A stretch of DNA of 64,000 nt. Source: Mangifera indica. Taxonomy: Eukaryota; Streptophyta; Magnoliopsida; Sapindales; Anacardiaceae. Every line of letters begins with the position of its first letter. Position 1 is the first letter of the stretch. Positions 10,883 through 22,191 of this stretch are shown here, piece by piece. Below the pieces are notes generated by a model that saw nothing but the letters and a program-made list of their open reading frames with translations, made no database searches and was not told where the DNA came from. Location: NCBI RefSeq assembly GCF_011075055.1, contig NW_025401139.1, positions 160,343 to 224,342 on the forward strand, written 5' to 3'. The position numbers and the translations under genes are program-made.

Positions 10883-13800
10883 TCATGTTGTATGCGCGCC
10901 ATGTGTTCGTGATGCCCATATACCAAACACAAGAAACCAGAAGACAAACAAGATAGCCCAGTAGCGTGCAGGTCCATATTTGATTCTAGTAAGCACAATC
11001 TGCAATTTTCCCAAGTGTAAATGTTATTGTTGACAGATGCTATCTATTTTCCCCTCTTGATAAAGATATAAACATGCAATCAAGCAGTAGTCTCCATCTA
11101 ATACATTCAAATAAATGAACAATGCAGTGAATCAAAAAACAAATTTCACGATCAAAGAAACAAATGTCAGTGGAACACACATATCCTTGTGACTGAAAGA
11201 TTCAAGATCACAACCAAATTAATTTTGCTAGGTCATATAAGCAAGTAAACCAATGAGGCAGCAACCTAGTAGTAACAACTTTGGGGAGCTAAAAGGGAAA
11301 ACCAAATCCATAATAGAACTTAAATCTTGAACCTGACGGCAAAAGTTATCTGATATGAAAAGATTAGCCAGTGCATGTAAAACCAGCTATGGGAACTGAT
11401 CCTTTTATTTTTGGTGGAATGTATTGCCAGATGAGACAACTATCAGTTAAAAGCCAAATCAATAAGACATGCATCAAGAATTATTTCATCAAATTTTGAG
11501 CATTCTCCACCACCTAAAATCATAGGTTTCTGGTTGTTTTCTTAGTTCTTTTTGTATATATGATACCGCTTCAAAAGGAGGCTTTTTTTCTTGACAGAAA
11601 TCTGGTCCATTACTGTGTTCTCTTAATTCTTACCACAAATAGCTTATGGTTTCTTATTAAAATAAGTAAATGATACACCGGGGTGAATTTTGTTAGGTTT
11701 GTTCAATCTAGACAGGGGACACCAACAAAGAAAAACCAGTCCATGCTCCAGCAGTTCAACCAGAATTTAGCTTAATTACTATATTAAGTGAGGTGAAGTC
11801 CCATTGGTGGCAGTCAACACAAGAAAACGTTGGCAGCCAAACAAGGAGCTACCTCTCAACCCTAAAACATTGGTGGCAAGGAAACTCATGGGATATAATA
11901 TCCCAAGTAACCCCAAGCAGTCAATAAAATGTGACCAATCATATGGGTTTACACATATAGAGTCCAATTAAATTAAACTATGCTTTAAAGATGCAAAACC
12001 AAATGAAATAGAATCGAAGCTACTTACAAAGCGAAAGAAGACCACAATGGTTAAAGCACAAATGCCTCCAAGGAGAATATGAAGACCATTTCTAGCAGTT
12101 TTCTGTACATCAAATTGGAGTCCATCAAATAAAGCCAAAAAAAAAAAAACAAGGCATACCGAATGTGAGAGATAGAATACATATAATCACCAAATATGAA
12201 AGCATGAGTTCAAATACAGACAGGGTAGTTTCCAAAAGAAACATTTTCCACTTAAAGACTGGATAAATATACCATATACATTTTCCAAAAAGACCATTTG
12301 ACCCTAAAGCATAATAATTACACAAGACACTTGAAAAAGGAGAAATTAATGATAACATTAATGGCCTAATTTAGGACATCAAATGACCTTCATAAACAGC
12401 GGAAAACAACTTAAAATTTACAGTTTCTGTGTCCATCAGAAGTAACAATCCTCATCTTTTGGGGTGTTTTCTTTTTTTTTCTTCTTTTTTATTCTACTTC
12501 GATTTTGCTGTGACTTGTTAATGCATAAAGGCAAAAAATTTTAACTTGCTTTCTGATAATTGTCAAAGAGTTACAAAGCCAACAAGGAATACTTATCTTC
12601 TCAAATGAGATAGACAACCATTGGTTACTAGAACCGTAAACTATTAGAATAGTAAAGTAACTATTATTCATTTCGCAACATAGTGTCAAGACAGAGAACT
12701 TCAAACTTCAAGAATTTAAGAGAACCACATTATGTCCCATTCATATATTAACCGATAATCAATAATTCTTCCAACTGATTGAATCAGTTCGGCTTGCGAA
12801 TGATATAAACAAATGCCAGTTAAAACTACAAAAGTATATCAGGAAAGTATAGAAAATACCAAAAGACAAAGAAGTCTCTGATGCATAAAAGTCACAAATA
12901 TAAAATCAGAAGACAGATTGACGCTAGATAAGATTATCTAGAAAACAATACCAAAACAGCTGTTATTGACACTATATCCTGAATGGCTACATAAACATAT
13001 GTTTTTTCATTGGTACTTATATAAACGTATATTCTAGTTGAATCATGAGTACTACCCATACCAAGTACAATATCCTATGTAATTAGAATTATGCTAATTG
13101 GTAATCATAATTCCAGTACAAATATAAGTTTATAGAAAACCTTAATAACTATTCAGAACATTGACACAAGGCCTATCAGATGCCAGCTCAGACCAACATA
13201 ATAACAATTAATATATCAATACAGAAATACTCAATTAATCTAGGCTTCCTATCAAGTAGTTATTGATTCTGAGTAGGTACAAGCTGCAAGAATTTATGCA
13301 AACCCTCCAGTCCTGACTACACAAGCATAAAACCTCAGAATATAAGATAAGTAAGCAACCCACGGCATTGCATTTCATCACAATACTATGAAATTAAAGT
13401 AAACTTCCTTGTCTATAATAATCCAAATGAAGTATATAGCGATCCATAACCCAACACACCTTGCCAACACGAGGAGCAATGAGCCATGCAAGAGTGACAG
13501 TAAGTAGGCCAGTAGCAAGCAAGATCCCAGTGCCTTCCACAGCCCATTTTGTTGCAGGATTCTCAGCAGTCAACACCTCTTCAGTAACAGTATTCAAAGG
13601 TTGTTCAGAAACAGACTGAGAAACTGCATTAGAGTTACTATTATGATGAATATTATGATTATGTGGACTAAACCACAATGAAATCTCACTAAGCCGTTGC
13701 CTTCTAATAGCAGCAACAGCATCAGGATCAACACCTGGATTTGTATGCACCTGAGTAGGATTGGGTTCTCCACTGGCTGTTCGTTCTCTTAATGCTTCAT

Positions 13801-14353
13801 AATCCTTTAAGGAAACCAGGACCTTTTTAAAGTCAGAAATCCTGATATTTTTTGCAACATGCCCACAGATTTCACAAACAGTGGATCCATGATTAACAAA
13901 CCATTTAAGGGCGCACGCATAGTGCACCAAAGAAAGATCACTTTTGCAAGAACAACCAAGATCAATTAGAGCGTCTTGGCTGTTACATGTACCCATTTCT
14001 AAATCGGCATTACAAATGAAAACTTCCCCATCAGGGCTCATGAACTCAACAAAATCAGATTTTCTCGCAACATTCTTGGCACTTTCACCATCTTTTTGCA
14101 TTTGTTTGTCATCAGGTTGTAATTCTCCATTGCTTTTACGCAATTCTTTCAAAGGAGTAGTGATGCCCAAAAAGCCTAATGCAGCATCTCCTCTTTTGTC
14201 AGATTCAGCACACTGGCACACACGGCAAGTTGCCAAGCCTGCCTCCTTGTCTGCACTGTATGGCGAGTTCCCCTCTGAATCTTGAGACTGAAGAGAAAAA
14301 ACTTCATTGCTAACTCCACCAGCGTTGGTTTGTGATGGGTTTTCTTTACCCAT
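10883..14353 (-). CDS. RING-CH (RINGv, MARCH-like) membrane E3 ubiquitin ligase, three coding exons
   Basis: Rebuilt as exon 1 14353-13460 (298 codons), exon 2 12102-12028 (25) and exon 3 10999-10883 (38 plus TGA), total 361 aa. Introns begin GTGTGT at 13459 and GTAAGT at 12027, end CAG before 12102 and 10999, and both fall between codons. The ATG is preceded directly by an in-frame TAG, which fixes the start. A C4HC3 RING-CH domain is read as C43, C46, then C134-S-C136, H144, C147, C160, C163. The roughly 87-residue gap between the first and second ligand pairs is longer than in most RING-CH proteins. Membrane segments lie at about 274-293, 305-323 and 337-353 (the last in exon 3: WAILFVFWFLVFGIW), so it is probably an endomembrane E3. 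Residues 213-260 are polar and His/Asn-rich. Family role (ubiquitin transfer to membrane targets) is known; substrate is unknown. An open reading of exon 1 alone would add 21 false residues from the intron. Confidence 0.88.
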
Positions 14354-14870
14354 CTAATCAATTGACTGAGTTTCACAACAAGTCAATTATATAAAAAGCC
14401 TTAGTTGATCCATAACCCTCAAATTCACAACAACTAACAATTGGGACCTTGAGATTCCTGTTTTAGAATGATAAAAAACACATAAAAACAATTAGTTAGA
14501 CAGAAATTATGTATCCAATCTACTGAACAAAGCATGATAGAAACAACTCCAGGGTGAATATAATTATGTGCAGACAAAATCAAGAGAAAGATAGGAAACC
14601 TCGCCCATTGCAGCCATTCTAAAATGGAAAACTTCAACTTATAGAAAGCAAAGAAACAGGTTGATAAATTCCATAAATTTTTAAATGAAATAAAAACCCT
14701 AAAAAGAGTAATTGAAAGAATGAACCTTTCAAGAAGTGGGAGTTGAAGGGGGAAAAGAATGGCAGATAGAAAAAGGAAAGTTGGAGTTGAATCCTTCAGA
14801 GTCCAGCAAAAGAATGAATGGTGGATGCTCACTTTCAATTTTCATTTATTCTATGAGTGGCCGGAGTGGC
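14354..14870 (-). promoter_or_regulatory. Likely 5' leader of the RINGv gene, possibly with a 5' UTR intron
   Basis: On the minus strand about 14870-14725 is pyrimidine-rich, as plant 5' leaders often are, and ends GAAAG/GTTCATTC, a possible donor. 'gattag' just before the ATG could serve as acceptor. So the leader may be spliced. No TATA box could be placed with confidence. Open frames here are short and show no conservation-like pattern. Confidence 0.3.
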
Positions 14871-16650
14871 TTTGTTTGTACAAAAATACTTTGCTTCCTC
14901 TACACAATACTTTCTTTCTACTACTCCACGTCTAATTTACTTACTGTTTACCTAACAGGGATGGAGTATCCGTCGCTTTGTTATCTGGACGGAAATTTTA
15001 AAAATAAATTTAAATTCCATCTTTCCAAACTATAAAAATTTAAATACGACGATGGGCCCTCCCTCCCTATACGTAGTTTGTCTGGATGACAATTTAAGGT
15101 AAGAAAGTGCACCCATCAACGTCTCAATGATGATTTAAAGTCAAAAAGGGGACGTCGTTAATATTAAAGATGGTGATAGAAAATGATATTCTCCGACTCA
15201 AAACCTATAGCATAATAGAATTCAATCTAATAGCTAGACAATTCAATAAACAATTAATGGCTAGATAGTTTCAATTCAACTCAATATTTTATAAAGATTA
15301 ATGTTCTTTAATGGTGATAATTTTATTAAAAGAGGGGCTTATCTAAATTTTGTGGCACAACACCTTTATAACAATCATTCAATAAAATGTCAACTTCTCT
15401 ATAAATAAGATATTAGCATAACTCTCTTCCATTTAAATTTAAATCACTAATTGGATCCTAAATTGAAATAGCTCCAAATGTATTTTTCTTTTCAAAAAAC
15501 TTGTATATAAGTGAAATAAGAGAGAAAATATCTCGTATTACTTTTGTATTTTATTCAAATTAGTGACAACACCATAGATTTAAGCATTCTGATCATCGGA
15601 TCGAACCATGTAAAAAATCATGTGTCTCATTTTTTCTTTTACTTATCTCAATTTATCCTCTTATACACCCGTAGTACACTTGCTCGAGTATTTTCATATT
15701 TAATCATTATTATCTTAGTCTATCTTGTGCAATAGTTTGAATTATGTACATCAATTAGTGATAAGAAATTACATCAACATTTTTACACTAGAAGGAGGGC
15801 ACAAGCACATCTCCCACTCACAATTCTAACAATGGCTTGCGAAAAATGGCATTGAAAAAAGTTACACAATTGATCTTTAGACAATTTAGAAAGTAGTCAT
15901 AAACCTCTCTCCAATAAGAAAAAAAAAAGGCAGAAATTACCTTTATACTATGTTGAACCGAATGTTACAACTTTATAGAAGTTGTCATACCACTATACCT
16001 TGCCCACTTGTCCCGAGAGATGCACTTTTGCATGATCTTTATAACAACAAGAAGGCTTATGGCTAACTTTCCATCATCCCTAAAAGTCAAGTTGGAGAGA
16101 AATCAAGATAGAGAAACAATATCACCTAATATGTCTACCATAGTGGCTCTTATGCGTTTACTCTTGCCAATAAAGAATGGATGCTCCTCTTCTTATGATC
16201 TTTTAAGACATTTCAATAGACCCGTACGATCATCCTCCAACCTATGTTTTAAAGTCGTAGTCTCATGTTTTGGAGGTTTTGAGACACACTTTCTTGGAGG
16301 AGGACTAGATCTTTTAGACGATAAATTAGGTTAAACCCTATAACACTTTTCTCTAAATACATACTCTTCTTCATAATATATCTCCAAAGAGACGTGTTAA
16401 TTTAAACTATCCTACAATATACACAACAAATAATAAATAATACGCATGGTAAATATAACAATCCCACAATCCCTAAAAGTATACTTATTATTCAAGCTCA
16501 TAACACAAAATCCAAATATCTAAAATCCAAATCATATAAATCATAGTGCATACCTAAACATAAACAAACCCAAAACACATTAATTCAATCCAAATGAATA
16601 AATGACTAAAATGCCTCTACCTCATGCATATCTTCAAAAAGACTTGCTTA
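14871..16650. other. Intergenic, nothing firmly recognised
   Basis: Mostly AT-rich. The longest open frame, 16008-16334 on the plus strand (108 codons), has no signal peptide, domain or helix pattern that I recognise. The minus strand there reads 'PPPRKCVSKPPKHETTTLKH' between stops, also unrecognised. This may be old repeat sequence. Confidence 0.4.
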
Positions 16651-16931
16651 AGTAATTGATTTTGATCAAATATTTGTTTGAAAGATTTTACGTTTGTATT
16701 GTCTATTTGTGATAAGTTGTTGAGTATAGTTTAGGTTTACATATGTGTTGTATGCTTTAATAAGTTCTTGAATATAATTTATGCTTAATTGTTTAGACAT
16801 ATTGTTAAATTTATTTGTTTGGTTGTTTTTTATTATAATTTTTCTTAAAAGATTTTATTTGGCCATAAATTTTAAATAATCCTATTCACCTCACCCCCCT
16901 CCCAGGATGATTAACCGTTTGAGGTTTTTCA
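16651..16931 (+). repeat. Truncated 5' LTR (last 281 bp) of the first SIRE-type element
   Basis: From 'gcttaagtaattgattttga' at 16651 to 'gtttttca' at 16931 it tracks 21048-21326 closely. Upstream of 16651 the two sequences diverge at once, so about 1.3 kb of LTR is missing. Confidence 0.8.
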
Positions 16932-17049
16932 ATTAGTATTAGAGTTTAGACTCTAGGTTGTAAAATCTAATGAATTTTAGAGTTTAAGATCATTTAGAAT
17001 AGCTAGTATATCTACCTCGATTTTTGTGAAGGACATAACATTACAAAAC

Positions 17050-18620
17050 TACCATTGTTTTATCGATCAAACTACACTATATGGAAAATTAGAATGAAAC
17101 TTTACATTTAATCATTAGATTATAAATTGTGGAAAATCATTTAAAATAGTGACTTTATGCCTAGGGACCCTTGAACAAATTTACCTAAAAATGAAGAAGA
17201 CTTTGATGAGAAAGATGAAAAATTAATGAGTTTAAATGCAAGGGTTATGAATATATTGTTTTATGCTTTAAACTCAACTGAATTCAATTGTGTTTCCTCA
17301 TGTGATTCAACTCAAGAAATATAGATTATCCTTCAAACTACTCACGAAGGAACCAATAAGTGAAAGAGTCCAAAATTGAGCTTCTCTTTCAAGAATATGA
17401 GTTATCCAAAATGAAGTTGAAAGAGAACATAACCAACCTATACAAGAGGTTCTCAAACTTGGTAAATGATCTTAGAAGTCTTGGGAAGAAGTTTGAGACC
17501 ATTGAGTTTATTAAGAAGATTCTTTGATCATTATTGGAAGCATGGAGCATAAAGGTGATTGTCATTGAAGAATCAAAAGACTTTAGCAAAATGGTCATGG
17601 ATGAGCTTATTGGAAGTCTATTGACATTTGAGATGAAAAGAAAGCCCAAGGAGGAGGATACCAAGCCTAGGAAGAACATCGCTTTGAAAGTAAAAAATAA
17701 TGGTGATAATTCTTCAACAGATGAGAAAGATGTGAGTCTTCGTATAAGGAAATTCAACAAATTCTTTTCAAGAAGCAAAGGCAAAAACTTCTTCAAATCA
17801 AAATACAAGGAGGATAGTGATGATGAAGTGATATGTTATGAATGTAAGAAGTTAGGAGACATCCAATAAGAGTGTCCTTAACTCATGAAAAGGAGAAAGG
17901 AGAAGAAGCTAAAAAAAAAAAGGTGTTTGTAACCATCTAGAGTGGAAATGACAATTCAAGTGAGTTAAAGCACGAAAGAGTCAAATTATGCTTCATGGCT
18001 ATAAGTGAATCAAAGAAAGAGAGTAAACACTAACCCTAACTCATTTAATGAGTTGTAAGAAGCATTTGATGTCTCATAGATGAATATAAATGCATGTGTG
18101 CTAAAAATAAATCTTTGAGAAAACAATTGACATGCATTAAAATGATTATGAAAATCTCATAAATAAGCATGCTAAAATCAAGAAAGAACTTAAATTGATC
18201 AAAAATGAAAAGATTTTAGCATCAAATGAGTTAAAAAAGCTTAGAAGTGAAAATGATACATTACATGTGAAAATATTTAACTCAAATGAGATTTTAGATA
18301 AATTCAAGACAGACACAAAAAGATTAATGAGATATTTGCATCTCAAAAATGTGTATTAAACTAAGAAGGTCTACGTTATAATGGAAAGAATCTTTTTGTT
18401 AAATCATATAGGTCATTAAAGAATTATCATTCATTGCATTTAAAATGTAAGTTTTATTTTTTTTGTTGGTCGTAATATTATAAAGTGTCCAATTAGAAAT
18501 GACAAATTATTTAAAATAAAGAAGGTTTAGGTTTATAAAGGGACATTGAAGACTAACATTGATGGACCCAAAACTATTTAAATACTAAAGGAATCTTAAA
18601 TTTCTTTGTAGGTGTGTCTT
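17050..18620 (+). pseudogene. SIRE-type copia gag pseudogene
   Basis: Reading in one main frame with stops: 'LKENITNLYKRFSNLVNDL', 'GKKFETIEFIKKIL', then an open run at 17534-17869 (KVIVIEESKDFSKMVMDELI...LTFEMKRKPKEEDTK...). A CCHC knuckle follows as CYECKKLGDIQ-stop-ECP; the family histidine is D and a stop sits in the knuckle. Downstream (18060-18350) is a lysine/asparagine-rich coiled-coil-like stretch. At 18440-18610 come remnants equivalent to the 'KIKKVWVPKG...GPK' linker that leads into protease in this lineage. The gag is closely similar to that read on the minus strand at 62469-62948, so the two elements belong to one family. It cannot make full-length Gag. Confidence 0.75.
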
Positions 18621-19734
18621 GTAGCATTAAAATCAATCATTTATTTATACATGGTTGATTGATTGGAATTAAATGTTTGAATGAATGTTGTTCTTAAGCT
18701 TGATTTTTGATACATTTTCTTGATTCTTGATTGATGCGTTTCATTAAAATTTTATAGAAATGTCAAAATTGATATATGATTAGGATGTTTCAAATATGTG
18801 TATATTATTTAAATGAATGTTCCTTGATATAATTTTTTGTAGAATGCACATTAATATGATGATGATAATATTTGGATAATGCATTTGAATTGATTAAATG
18901 ATTTCATGTATATTTTGATAAACATGTGATGATATGGACATATTTTATGTACTTGCATATTCCATAATTGACATGTTTTCAAGGTATATGAATATCTGAT
19001 ATTTTGTAAGTTTGAGTGCAAAATGGTATCAACTCTATGATTCATATTACGATGATATTTTGTGTTGTATTGATTGATTTTGTGATATTTGTGCTTATTG
19101 TATGCTATTTGAATGAAATATAAATGTTTGTGACTATTTGGAAGTGCATTTAGATTTACATGGCAAAAATGTCTAATATGGATTTGAGTTGAATAAATTT
19201 GAACTTATGTTTATTGTTGATCGAATCTCAAATTGCATCAAATGTCCTTAAATCGATTAAAATTTCCAAGATTCATGTTTTTGAGGTTTTTTGGTCATTG
19301 CAAAATTATGTTATTTCTGTAAAAATTCTAATATGTAAAGCTTACATGGATATGTTGCTTACGGCATAGTATTACCATTAATCGGCTTAGCCAAATTTTG
19401 AAAAATGAGTCCAAATGAATATCAGGAATGACTTAAAAATAGACACACATGACTGGCTTATTTGTTAAATTTAAAAAAACAAATTTGCATAGCCGACATG
19501 CTCAGATTAAGCCAACTATGCAAAAAAAAAAGAGAAAAGAAAATATAGGAGAGACTATATAAAATTTTTTTTTAAATTTTGAACTTGTAAAATTGTTTGT
19601 ACAAAATGTTAAAGTTAGGGGGAGTTCTAAAGGCTTAAAGTGAGAGGGAGTAAATTTGATACAAAATGAAATTTCCCACTTTGATGTGTATATTTTCAAA
19701 CTTAGTTTTTGTCATTAATCAAAAAAGGAAAGAT
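18621..19734 (+). other. Non-coding remainder of the first SIRE-type element
   Basis: Where about 4 kb of pol would be expected there are only about 1.1 kb of AT-rich sequence without pol motifs in any frame, ending in the polypurine tract at 19721-19734. A large internal deletion (or a non-autonomous derivative) explains this. Confidence 0.55.
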
Positions 19735-21326
19735 TGTTGGACTCTAGTGTTTTGATGATGATCAAAACATAAGTTTAAATAATAACATATTTAGAAAATA
19801 TGTCAAAACATTACAAAATAGATAAAGTGTGAAATTTACATAACAGAAATCGGGAAGACTTGGGCTTCATGTGGAATGCCAGACTTATAAGGAAAATTTA
19901 GCCAGACATCAAACCATGCATAAGTCATGCCTCACCTGTACAACCTTCTAAAAATGTTGTTAAAATTTAAAGAAAATGTTGCTTTGCGAAACGTGCACCA
20001 CTTGCTACCAATCATGCAACACTTGATGCCAACCATGCCTCTTCAATTCATGCCAACCATGCAACATATGTCTAGTTGTGCACTTAACTTCCTTATGCCC
20101 AATTGTGCAAGATCATGTCAACCATGCAACATCTTCCCAACTATGATTTATCATGCCAAGAAACTCGTCCAACTATGCCAAGTAAGTTATAATGGTGTCA
20201 TTCCACACATGCATTACAACTGTGCCGTGTGTGAAGTCAAACTGACACACATACCATGCATAAGTCAACATGGACACCATGCAACCTTCTGTAATTTTTC
20301 AAAAATAAAAGTTGAAGTGTAAGCCCACCGTGCCAAGAAAATGTCACTCATGTTTAGTGCATTCAAAGTTATCCATTGAGAACTCTGACTAAAGTTGACT
20401 TAGCTGTAAAATTGATATGCCAATCAGCCTTTTAAACCTACCTATTGTGCCCTTTGAACTTACCAATGTGCCTAAGTTTTTTCAAATGTAAAATGTCGTT
20501 TTCAATAGACAAACTACCAGTTTTCCCAACTATACTGAACTTAATGAAAACATTGCACATCACAATAACTCAAACTCTATAAATTGAGTGCATTTGAAGT
20601 GAAGAATGGGTAGAGATTATTAATGTGAAAGCGTATATTCTTTTCTTCTATAATTTCTCTCTAAAAGCTTATAACTCACTCATTTGAGAGAAACAATTGC
20701 ACTTATTTTTTGTATCAGTTGTGTAGAGGTATTTTACAATTATTTTTTCTATATTCAAACACTTAGGCAAAATCTCTGATAGACTATTATGGTGGGCACA
20801 ATCCTAGAGAATTACTATATGTGGACGAAATTTTAAAGAACTATTATAAAGAGATAATATATTTATGAGTAGAACTTCAAGTAAGTTATTTAAAGAAGTG
20901 GACATAGAAGACTTGGAAGAGAAAACTCTGAATCATTATAAACTATTAAGTATTTGTATCTTTGTCTCTTTACTTTAAGTTTTATATATTTGTGTTGTAT
21001 GTTTGAGAATGTTTTAAATATTGATCTTGTTTGACCATCCTTGTTGAAATTTGCTTAAGTAATTGATTTTGATCATATATTTGTTTGAAAGATTTTACAT
21101 TTGTGTTGTATGTTTATGTTAAGTATAGTTTGTGCATACATATGTGTTGTATGCTTTGAAAAGTTATTGAATATAATTTGTGCTTAATTGTTTGGATATA
21201 TTGTTGAATTTATTTGTTTGGTTGTGTTTTATTATAATTTTGCTTTAAAAGATTTTATTTGATCAAAAGTTTTAAATAATTTTATTCACCTCTCATCTAA
21301 AATTATTAGTTTTTTTGAGTTTTTCA
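19735..21326 (+). repeat. 3' LTR of the first SIRE-type element (1592 bp)
   Basis: Starts TGTTGGACTCTAGTGTTTTGATGATGATC in form (TG at 19735) and ends TTTTTCA at 21326. The start is typical of SIRE-lineage LTRs. The part at 19920-20300 is an irregular array of 'ccaaccatgcaac'-like words and opens a 131-codon frame that I regard as a by-product. The stretch at 20780-20950 ('aagaagtggacatagaag') resembles the same place in the LTR at 54900-55090. Confidence 0.75.
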
Positions 21327-21376
21327 AGTAAATAGATGATCTCTTGACGCCAAGTACACGCCAATAATAATAATAA

Positions 21377-22182
21377 GGCCAAAGGACTATTTCCCACTCA
21401 AGTTTAGGTATGTTTTCAAAGTTATACTTATAGGATTTGAAAAGTCAAAAATCTCACCCATCTGTTTAAAAACTCAATTAAGGTTAAGAATAAAATCATT
21501 ATTTAATAAAAAATTTAAAAAACTAAAATCATATTACATTTGCCCCCTTCAGATTGAAAATCGCATAATTCCCCTAATTCAAAGTTTAAAAAATCAACAT
21601 TTTCCTTTTAAGGTTTGTAAATCGTCGTCAGAGACAATCGTTTTCAATTGTGTTAGCTTTTCTTTTAGACTAATCTATTCCTATCGATCAAATTTCAAGC
21701 ATCAAAGAATCCAATTTCATTCGATGAAAATGAAATTGTCTTCGTTAGAGTGTTTTCATCTTGGACGAAGATGAAATCGTCTTTTTCTAAGACAAAAACA
21801 CTCCAACAAAGATGATTTCATTTTCGTTAGAGGAAATTGAATTCTTTGGTACTTAGCATTTGATTGATAGGGAAATATAAATTGGGAGGGAGAGCCAACA
21901 TAGCTGGAGATGATGAACTTCATCGTCTTCTGCAACGATTTGCAAGCCCTAAGGGAAAATGTTGATTTTTCAAACTTTAGTTGGAGGAAATTGTGAGATT
22001 TTCAAATTAAGGGGGGTAAAGTTAATAAAACTTTAGTTTTTAAATTTGTTTATTCAATAACGATTTTATTCTTAATCCTAACGTAGATTTTAAAAAAATG
22101 GGTGGTAGTTTTGGCTTTCCAAACCTCACGAGTGTGACTTTGAGAATGTACCTAAACTTGGGTAGGAAATAGACTTTTGGCC
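21377..22182. mobile_element. Long-armed foldback element A (Mutator-like, 9-bp target duplication)
   Basis: Left end GGCCAAAGGACTATTTCCCA and right end GGAAATAGACTTTTGGCC are inverted. The arms continue as an imperfect inverted repeat of about 350 bp each, so nearly the whole 806-bp unit can fold back. It is flanked by identical 9-bp repeats, TAATAATAA (21368-21376 and 22183-22191); because the site is itself an AAT tract, slippage could mimic this. Near the centre are several GAAGATGA / TCATCTTC words. There is no coding capacity. Nine-base duplications and long terminal inverted repeats are known for Mutator-like elements; assignment to that superfamily is inference. Related copies are at 23382-24328 and 53562-54337. 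Confidence 0.8.
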
Positions 22183-22191
22183 TAATAATAA

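Larger units (their letters stand above)
16651..21326 (+). mobile_element. SIRE-type Ty1/copia element, truncated 5' LTR and pol lost
   Basis: The right boundary and polarity are clear. A 281-bp 5' LTR remnant (16651-16931) matches the end of the 3' LTR (19735-21326). Directly after the remnant's CA end, at 16934-16944, TAGTATTAGAG is a decayed iMet-type primer-binding site (TGGTATCAGAG). Before the 3' LTR, 'aaaaaaggaaagat' is a polypurine tract followed by TGTTGGACTC. The internal region of 2.8 kb holds gag, but no protease, integrase, RT or RNase H. The same family appears on the minus strand at 55538 onward and as a 3' LTR at 52933. Five bases after the element are agtaa; with the left LTR start missing, no target duplication can be tested. 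Confidence 0.8.

Noticed and set aside
12125..12704. Minus-strand open frames between RINGv exons
   Set aside because: They fall in intron 1 and have no domain; frames do not connect with exons 1 or 2.
13944..14285. 113-codon plus-strand open frame
   Set aside because: Shadow of RINGv exon 1 on the opposite strand; the minus-strand reading has clear zinc ligands and splice sites.
16008..16334. 108-codon plus-strand open frame
   Set aside because: No recognisable domain, no promoter signal, and both strands show similar quality of reading; kept only as unassigned sequence.
19927..20322. 131-codon open frame in the SIRE 3' LTR
   Set aside because: Caused by a repeated word array (Met/Pro/His/Cys-rich translation); it lies within an LTR.
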